DNA of 19,115 bases from JAGOTT01 sp964450795 (lineage in GTDB: Bacteria; Patescibacteriota; Minisyncoccia; Moranbacterales; UBA1568). The position numbers and the translations under genes are program-made. The notes beneath the pieces were generated by a model, which saw only the letters and a program-made list of their open reading frames with translations, was not told the origin of the DNA and searched no databases. This document shows, piece after piece, positions 13,816 to 19,115 of the stretch. Numbering within the stretch: position 1 is the stretch's first letter; every line of letters starts with the position of its first letter. The stretch spans positions 1 through 19,115 of the forward strand of contig CAYVDI010000019.1 in NCBI GenBank assembly GCA_964450795.1, in the 5' to 3' direction.

Positions 13816-15075
13816 ATGAGTTGGTTTCCCTTCGGGGGCAAAAGTGACGTGTATCTTGCGCTCGATATCGGTACCGAGGTCGTTAAGGCGCTGGTTTTTC
13901 GTATCAATCGGGAAGAAAAGCGCGCGGAAGTCATCGGAGTTGGGAAGGTCCAACAGAAGGCGGGGAACATGCAAAGTGGTGCGGTTTCTGATATTTCCGG
14001 AGTCGTCGTTTCGTCCCGTGAAGCGATAGCGCTCGCGAAAAAACGTGCCGGCGTGAAGGATGTTCGGAAAAGCATCATCGGTGTCGCCGGTGAACTGGTG
14101 AAGGGAACGACGACGACGGTACACTATGATCGGGTGAACCCGGCGATCCGTATTGGGATGCAGGAACTTCGCATGATTATCGAGAAGGTGCAGGAGAAGG
14201 CGTTTGAACGGATCAAGCGTCAGCTCGCGTGGGAAACCGGACAGGATGACATCGAGGTGAAGCTTATCAATGCCGCGTTGGTCGATGTCCGTATCGACGG
14301 ATATCGCGTGACGAATCCGCTCAATTTCCAGGGAGGTGACGTTTCCATGAGCGTCTTCAACGCGTATGCGCCGATGGTGCACCTCGGCGCCCTTGAGACG
14401 ATCGCGAAGGATCTCGGGCTCGACCTTCTTTCCATCGCGGCCGAGCCGTATGCGGTCGCCCGTGCCATCGAAGTGGAGGACATGATCGATTTTTCCGCGA
14501 TATTCATCGATGTCGGCGGCGGAACAAGCGACATCGCCGTTGTTCGGAACGGCGGTCTGGAAGGCACGAAGATGTTCGCAGTCGGAGGAAGGGCGTTCAC
14601 GAAACGTTTGGCGCAGGTCGCCGGTGCCGGATTCGAATCCGCGGAAAAAATGAAGATAGCCTACTCTCTCGGACAGCTTCCTGCGGATCAGACGGCCGAT
14701 ATCGCGTCGGTGTTCGAGGAGGATTGTCGCGTGTGGCTTGGCGGCGTGGAGCTTTCGCTTCTGGAATTCGCGGAAACGGATCTTCTCCCGAATCGGATTT
14801 TCCTCTGCGGAGGGGGGTCGGCTCTTCCCGGCATAAAGTCGTCGCTTCTCCTCGAATCCTGGTCCGGAGGGCTTCCTTTCGCGAAACGCGTGCAGGTGGG
14901 GTATCTTCAGCCGAAAGACGTCGTTCGCGTGGCGGATATGACCGGAGAGCTCACCAATCCGCAGGACATCACGCCGCTCGGACTCGTGAATCTCATCCTT
15001 ATCGACGAGCTCGATGAGGAGAAGATGCTCGCGAGTCTCCTGCGGAGAAGCATGGAATCCATCGACAAGAAGTAA
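13816..15075 (+). CDS. FtsA/PilM-like actin-fold ATPase
   Basis: The 419-residue cytoplasmic protein has the actin/Hsp70-type nucleotide site: phosphate-1 motif ALDIGTEVVKALV (15-27), phosphate-2 motif FIDVGGGTSDIAVV (230-243) and adenosine motif FLCGGGSALPGI (329-340). Between the first two lies a region (about 85-215) matching the SHS2/1C insertion of FtsA and PilM. FtsA tethers FtsZ to the membrane, while PilM anchors the type IV pilus inner-membrane complex through PilN. No amphipathic membrane-targeting helix is evident at the C-terminus and neither ftsZ nor pilNOQ is adjacent, so the specific role is open. The gene is followed after 10 bases by a single-pass membrane protein, a PilM-PilN-like arrangement in which the ATPase could bind the cytoplasmic N-terminus of its neighbour. 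It has its own strong promoter. Confidence 0.85.
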   Translation: MSWFPFGGKSDVYLALDIGTEVVKALVFRINREEKRAEVIGVGKVQQKAGNMQSGAVSDISGVVVSSREAIALAKKRAGVKDVRKSIIGVAGELVKGTTTTVHYDRVNPAIRIGMQELRMIIEKVQEKAFERIKRQLAWETGQDDIEVKLINAALVDVRIDGYRVTNPLNFQGGDVSMSVFNAYAPMVHLGALETIAKDLGLDLLSIAAEPYAVARAIEVEDMIDFSAIFIDVGGGTSDIAVVRNGGLEGTKMFAVGGRAFTKRLAQVAGAGFESAEKMKIAYSLGQLPADQTADIASVFEEDCRVWLGGVELSLLEFAETDLLPNRIFLCGGGSALPGIKSSLLLESWSGGLPFAKRVQVGYLQPKDVVRVADMTGELTNPQDITPLGLVNLILIDELDEEKMLASLLRRSMESIDKK

Positions 15076-15085
15076 CGGGAACCAT

Positions 15086-17023
15086 ATGCCGCAGACATTT
15101 TATGTCACGCAGGACGAAGAGATTCTTTCCCTTGTCGGGAGGCTCCGCTCCTCGGCTCTTCTTGAGAACGTCTTCGTGGTTCCGAAACGGGCGCTCATTC
15201 TTCAGAGCGTCGTCAATCTCCGTATTCTCGCCCGTGAGGCGGAAAAGCTCGGGAAAGTGGTGGTCATAGTCACCCAGGATAATGACGGGCGGATGCTTGC
15301 CGAAAAAGCCGGCATAGCCACCCGGGCCTATTCCGAAGAGACACGCACCCCCGATCGAGCGCTCCAACCCGTGTCATCAGAGGCATCCGTCGAACAGCCA
15401 CAACAATCGCTGTCTCCGACTCACGTTCATCCCGTCAACATCGGGTCGGATGACTTTTTTGGTGGACGAACTCCGAAACAACAGGTTGAGAACGTCGTAT
15501 TCGATCCGCCGCGACCGAACCCGCAGGAAGAGATTCCGATTCCGTCCGGTCAGATGAAACTCCGGGTCCGGGACACGACGCCGAAAAATCTCACGGCGCT
15601 CAATTCGAAGGCTGTCGAGTCGCCGATCGGTTTGCAGGGAATAGTCGCTCATAAGGCGAGAGTGTCTGGGGAAGATATCCGGCGGAGCGCACTTGAACAG
15701 TCGGCATCGCTTCGCGTGTCCCAAAATACCATCGCGACACAACCGGTTTCGGAGAACGGCTCGTCCGGTCGATTGGCGCGGGTGTACAGGAATCGCGAGG
15801 AAGGTACCCGATCCCATGCACGGGAGACGGGAAAGCCTCTTCATGAGAAGCCGGCTCACGTCGGTTCGAAGGCTCGTTTCTGGTTCTTTCTGTTCATCGT
15901 CGTCTCAACGCTTTCACTTCTCGGAACCGGCGCGTTTCTCTTTCTTCCGAGGGCGGAAATCATAGCGGTTCCGAATTCTTCCTCACAAAGCGTCGAGATG
16001 GAATTTGAGGGAAAAACATCCGATATTTCCGGTGGCAGGGAAATCCCGGTCCGTCTCGTCGAAAAAGAGATGGAGGTGGCTGTCTCCATTGATGCCTCAG
16101 GAGATGCTTCCGGAAACGGGGAGAAAGCCCATGGAAAGATCGTCATATCGAATACGTATGACGGTGAACCTCAACCGCTTGTGGCGACGACCAGGTTCGA
16201 GTCATCCGACGGGAAAATTTTCCGGCTCGTTCGCGGTGTCACGGTTCCCGGTGTTTCCGAGGTGAGTGGAAAAAACGAGCCCGGAGTAGTTGAGGCGGAG
16301 GTGGTCGCGGATGAGGCCGGCGAATCGTACAACATCGATTCGTCGACGTTCACCATCCCTGGGTTCAAAGGAAGTCCGAAGTATGATAAATTTTTGGCGA
16401 AATCGACGGGCAAGATGACAGGCGGGTCTTCCGTCGGGGATTCGAAGAATCGGACGGTTTCATCGGCCGATATCGCCCGAGCGAAGGAGGAATCGAAAAA
16501 GAAATTCATTTCGGCGTTCGAGGAGGCTGTTCGGGCGGAAGGCTCCCAGGACGACCGCTTCCTAGCCGCATCCGCGGATGTGACTCTCGTCGGGGCGCCA
16601 TCCGCGCCGCAGGCGGGAATCGCCGCTCCGTCGTTCGAGTATGTTGCGAAGTGGAAAGGAAAAGTGTTTGTTTTCTCGGAAAGCGCGCTCAGAGAGAAAG
16701 CGACGACGCTTCTGAAAAGCAGCGCTGGCAAAGAGAACGGGATGACCGTTCGGGACATGTCGTTTGAGTTCGGAGACGCGACTCCCGACTACGAAAAGGG
16801 TCTCCTGTATATTCGAGCCCGCGTGACCACCCTCTTCGTTTCCCAGATCGATACGGAGTCCTTGAAGAGTGATTTCCTTGGGAAAGGGACGGAGGAGATA
16901 AAGGAAGCTCTCGGAAGGCACTCTGAAATAAAGAAGATAGAGATCAATCTCAAGCCGAAGTTCTTCTCCTTTTCCGTTCCGAAGGACAGGAGCCGCGTGA
17001 CGGTCCGAGTGGAGGAGCCATAA
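15086..17023 (+). CDS. Single-pass membrane protein with baseplate-J-like extracytoplasmic region
   Basis: The 645-residue protein has clear zones. Residues 1-85 look like a small Rossmann-like alpha/beta domain (NVFVVPKRALILQ, then KVVVIVTQDNDGR and LAEKAGI). Residues 86-260 are a Pro/Ser/Gln-rich, probably disordered linker. One membrane helix spans about 264-288, preceded by basic residues, so the N-terminus should be cytoplasmic. Residues 290-450 are beta-rich and include ATTRFESSDGKIFRL (367-381), VVEAEVVADEAGESYNI (401-417) and FTIPGFKGSPKY (422-433). I associate this pattern with baseplate J/gp47-like proteins common in CPR genomes. A charged helix (about 460-485) and a second alpha/beta region (515-645) follow. 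The start is ten bases after the ATPase gene with CGGGA upstream. A role in an envelope-spanning assembly is inferred; no function is known to me. Confidence 0.75.
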   Translation: MPQTFYVTQDEEILSLVGRLRSSALLENVFVVPKRALILQSVVNLRILAREAEKLGKVVVIVTQDNDGRMLAEKAGIATRAYSEETRTPDRALQPVSSEASVEQPQQSLSPTHVHPVNIGSDDFFGGRTPKQQVENVVFDPPRPNPQEEIPIPSGQMKLRVRDTTPKNLTALNSKAVESPIGLQGIVAHKARVSGEDIRRSALEQSASLRVSQNTIATQPVSENGSSGRLARVYRNREEGTRSHARETGKPLHEKPAHVGSKARFWFFLFIVVSTLSLLGTGAFLFLPRAEIIAVPNSSSQSVEMEFEGKTSDISGGREIPVRLVEKEMEVAVSIDASGDASGNGEKAHGKIVISNTYDGEPQPLVATTRFESSDGKIFRLVRGVTVPGVSEVSGKNEPGVVEAEVVADEAGESYNIDSSTFTIPGFKGSPKYDKFLAKSTGKMTGGSSVGDSKNRTVSSADIARAKEESKKKFISAFEEAVRAEGSQDDRFLAASADVTLVGAPSAPQAGIAAPSFEYVAKWKGKVFVFSESALREKATTLLKSSAGKENGMTVRDMSFEFGDATPDYEKGLLYIRARVTTLFVSQIDTESLKSDFLGKGTEEIKEALGRHSEIKKIEINLKPKFFSFSVPKDRSRVTVRVEEP

Positions 17024-17064
17024 GGGAGAAATCCTGCCCTCTCGGGTCGATCCTGACACGGGGG

Positions 17065-17093
17065 TTCACAGATCATCCAAAACGCGCTATGAT
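17065..17093 (+). promoter_or_regulatory. Promoter-like sequence overlapping the coiled-coil gene start
   Basis: TTCACA (17065-17070), exactly 17 bases and TATGAT (17088-17093) form a good sigma-70 match, but the -10 covers the ATG at 17089. A transcript from here would start near 17100 and could only serve alaS, with a leader of about 290 bases, or a shorter product. Confidence 0.45.
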
Positions 17094-17382
17094 ACCGAGC
17101 TTTCCCCAAGGTGCGGCCAACAAGAGCGAAATCGACGCCGAGAAGCGGGCTGCATTCCGGAGAGCGCAGTCGGAATATCTCATCCTCGATCAGGACCGAC
17201 AGAAGAAAACCCGTTTTTCCTCCGGTTTGGAAGTGGAAATCCGCAGACTGGAGATGGAGAAAGACCGACTAGAGCTTCGTCTTGAAGAAAAGCGGGAGGA
17301 GTGGGAAAGAACTACCCGGGAACTCGCGCTTCTTGAGGCTGACGCCAAGCGGCTGAAGCGAAAGATGAACATGCTTGCCTGA
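17089..17382 (+). CDS. Small coiled-coil protein
   Basis: The 97-residue protein is highly charged. After a short N-terminal segment (MIPSFPQGAANKSE), nearly the whole length is predicted helix with heptad-like spacing of Leu, Ile and Ala. The strongest stretch is about 46-92 (LEVEIRRLEMEKDRLELRL, then ERTTRELALLEADAKRLK). There is no membrane helix, Cys or catalytic motif. I do not recognise a family. The ATG has no ribosome binding site, lies in a promoter-like -10 and is the only start codon for the full frame. The gene follows the baseplate-J-like gene by 65 bases and precedes alaS by six. It may be a structural partner of the upstream cassette or a small protein co-expressed with alaS; neither is shown. 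Confidence 0.65.
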   Translation: MIPSFPQGAANKSEIDAEKRAAFRRAQSEYLILDQDRQKKTRFSSGLEVEIRRLEMEKDRLELRLEEKREEWERTTRELALLEADAKRLKRKMNMLA

Positions 17383-17388
17383 TACGAT

Positions 17389-19115
17389 ATGCGATCGGAT
17401 GACATACGACAACTGTATTTTGATTTTTTTCGCGAGCGCGGTCACGCGGTCGTTCCTTCGGCACGGCTCGTTCCGGAAAATGATCCATCGACGCTCTTTA
17501 CCGGGTCCGGTATGCAGCCGATCGTCCCCTATCTTCTCGGAGAGCCACATCCGTCGGGGACGCGCGTCGCTGATTCCCAAAAATGCTTCCGGAGTCAGGA
17601 TATAGAGGAGGTCGGGGACAACCGCCATACGACCTTTTTCGAGATGCTTGGCAACTGGTCGTTCGGTGATTATTTCAAGCAGGAGCAGATCACCTGGATG
17701 TGGGAATTCCTCACGAAGGAAATCGGCCTCGACCCGAACAGGCTTCTTTTCACCTGTTTCCGCGGGAACGGGGAGCTTGGCATTCCGAAGGATACGGAAA
17801 GCGCCGAAATCTGGCGGAGACTTTTCGCCGAGGCCGGTATCGATGCCGAAATCGGAGAGGATCCGGAGCGTGACGGAATCCGTGCCGGAGAGCGCATCTT
17901 TTATTATTCGGAAAAAAAGAACTGGTGGAGCCGATCAGGAGTCCCTGCGAATATGCCGGAAGGGGAGCCGGGGGGGCCGGATACGGAGATGTTCTGGGAC
18001 TTCGGCGCGGAGCGGGGGCTTCATGAGCGGTCACGATGGAAGGAAAAGCCCTGTCATGTGAACTGCGACTGCGGTCGTTTCATGGAAATCGGGAACAATG
18101 TCTTCATGGAGTACCGAAAGACTTCCGGCGGGTTCGAGAAACTCTCCCAGCGGAACGTCGACTTCGGCGGCGGACTCGAACGGATCTCTGCGGCGAAACG
18201 AGATGATCCGGATATGTTTACGAGCGATATATTCGACGGCGTCAGAGGAAAGGCTGAAGAATTATCCGGGAAAATCTATGGAGCGGATACGGACGAGACG
18301 TATGCCTTCCGGGTGACTATGGACCATATTCGCGCCGGAGTCTTTCTTGTTGGAGACGGCGTGTCGCCATCCAATACCGATCAGGGATATGTCCTGCGGA
18401 GGATTCTTCGGCGGGCGGTACGATATGCGGATATGCTCGGGATCTCTTTCGGGAAACTTCCGGCATTGGCGCTTTCCGTAATCGAAACGTATGCGTCCGC
18501 TTATCCGGATCTCTCAGAAAAACGGGATCCGATCATGCGCGAAATTGAGAAGGAAGAATCAAAATTTCGTGAAACGCTCTCGCGCGGTATGAAGGAGTTC
18601 GAGAAAAAGGCTTCGATGGGGAATATTTCCGGAGCAGACGCATTCGATCTTTTTTCGACATACGGCTTTCCCCTCGAAATGACACAGGAGCTCGCTGCGG
18701 AACGGAAAATATCCGTTGATGCGGAGTCTTTCGGCGAGGAATTCCGGAAACACCAGAATCTTTCCCGGACCGCGTCCGCGGGGAAGTTCAAGGGTGGACT
18801 TGCCGATCATAGCGAAAAGGTCACGATGCTCCATACGTGTACGCACCTTATGCTTGCCGGGCTTCGGAAGTATCTCGGTGACCACGTACATCAGGCGGGA
18901 TCGAACATAACGGAGGAACGGACCCGGTTTGACTTCACGCATCCGGAAAAGGTGTCGAGGGAGATTCTGGACAAGGTGGAAGCATACGTGAACGAGGCCA
19001 TCGCGAAGCGTTGTGCGGTCGATATGGAACAGGTTCCGAAAACCGATGCGAAGGATCGCGGTGTCGAGGGGAGTTTTTGGGAGAAATATCCGGAAACGGT
19101 GAACGTGTACACGGC
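17389..19115 (+). CDS. alaS: Alanyl-tRNA synthetase (partial, 3' end beyond window)
   Basis: 575 codons are open to the window edge with no stop. The class II aminoacylation domain shows SQKCFRSQDIEEVGD (63-77), RHTTFFEMLGNWSFGDYF (79-96), GEPGGPDTEMFWD (192-204), QRNVDFGGGLERI (254-266) and motif 3 GYVLRRILRRAVRY (333-346). The editing domain begins near 470 with HTCTH (482-486), LGDHVHQAGS (496-505) and RFDFTHPEKVS (513-523). The second half of the editing metal site (the C-x3-H segment) and any C-terminal C-Ala domain lie outside. The enzyme charges tRNA-Ala and clears mischarged Ser or Gly. Motif spellings such as DIEEVGDNRH and GEPGGPDTE differ from E. coli-type AlaRS. The ATG is six bases after the coiled-coil gene, with no clear ribosome binding site. 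Confidence 0.96.
   Translation, partial: MRSDDIRQLYFDFFRERGHAVVPSARLVPENDPSTLFTGSGMQPIVPYLLGEPHPSGTRVADSQKCFRSQDIEEVGDNRHTTFFEMLGNWSFGDYFKQEQITWMWEFLTKEIGLDPNRLLFTCFRGNGELGIPKDTESAEIWRRLFAEAGIDAEIGEDPERDGIRAGERIFYYSEKKNWWSRSGVPANMPEGEPGGPDTEMFWDFGAERGLHERSRWKEKPCHVNCDCGRFMEIGNNVFMEYRKTSGGFEKLSQRNVDFGGGLERISAAKRDDPDMFTSDIFDGVRGKAEELSGKIYGADTDETYAFRVTMDHIRAGVFLVGDGVSPSNTDQGYVLRRILRRAVRYADMLGISFGKLPALALSVIETYASAYPDLSEKRDPIMREIEKEESKFRETLSRGMKEFEKKASMGNISGADAFDLFSTYGFPLEMTQELAAERKISVDAESFGEEFRKHQNLSRTASAGKFKGGLADHSEKVTMLHTCTHLMLAGLRKYLGDHVHQAGSNITEERTRFDFTHPEKVSREILDKVEAYVNEAIAKRCAVDMEQVPKTDAKDRGVEGSFWEKYPETVNVYT

Noticed and set aside
12255..14078. Open frame of 607 codons on the minus strand across eno, the PfkB gene and the start of the FtsA-like gene
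   Set aside because: It is antisense to three well-supported genes, its product is rich in Arg, His, Ser and Phe with no motif, and it has no ribosome binding site. It is a codon-bias shadow.
17024..17064. Possible terminator after the baseplate-J-like gene
   Set aside because: Only four-base stems (AGGG/CCCT) and no T-run.
17380..17388. TGATACGAT as an extended -10 for alaS
   Set aside because: It would start transcription after the alaS ATG.

Overview
The window reads as chromosomal DNA of a small-genome bacterium, most likely a member of the Candidate Phyla Radiation (Patescibacteria). This is inferred, not proven. The support is a CTP synthase, alanyl-tRNA synthetase, enolase and short phosphoglycerate kinase with divergent motifs of the kind seen in that group, and an FtsA/PilM-like ATPase followed by a single-pass membrane protein with a baseplate-J-like outer region, a pair I associate with these genomes. 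TGA is used as a stop (for example at 121-123, 535-537, 10298-10300 and 13749-13751), so the standard bacterial code applies. GC is moderately high and gene density is very high. No rRNA, tRNA, CRISPR array, insertion sequence or prophage was seen, and no gap between genes exceeds about 160 bases.

Layout. 1-600: the end of an EamA-type transporter and a DUF1003 membrane protein, closed by a two-way terminator. 608-2053 (minus): a PIN-PhoH ATPase, divergent from rplI. 2209-4379: rplI (L9) and pyrG (CTP synthase). 4367-4677: a self-contained unit with promoter, 70-residue orphan ORF and terminator. 4703-4993 (minus): rpmA (L27), divergent from a membrane-anchored Ada-like zinc-domain protein that overlaps an MFS transporter gene. 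6765-10300: scpA, scpB, a D,D-carboxypeptidase and mraY, tightly packed, combining chromosome segregation with peptidoglycan synthesis and trimming. 10349-13751: pgk, eno and a PfkB-family sugar or nucleoside kinase, a lower-glycolysis cluster. 13816-17382: the FtsA/PilM-like ATPase, the baseplate-J-like membrane protein and a short coiled-coil protein. 17389-end: alaS, cut by the window edge.

Regulation visible in the sequence. Several units have an extended -10 promoter (TGn followed by a TATA-like hexamer) 24-35 bases before the start codon: the 70-residue ORF, scpA, pgk and the FtsA-like gene. About half of the starts have a Shine-Dalgarno sequence (phoH, pyrG, scpB, pfkB, the 70-residue ORF) and half do not (scpA, mraY, the FtsA-like gene, the coiled-coil gene, alaS).

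Most of the content is housekeeping. The least understood part is the 13.8-17.4 kb cassette. A cytoplasmic actin-like ATPase is coupled by 10 bases to a protein with a Rossmann-like N-terminus, a disordered linker, one membrane helix and a large extracytoplasmic beta-rich region, which looks like a transmembrane machine with no assigned function.
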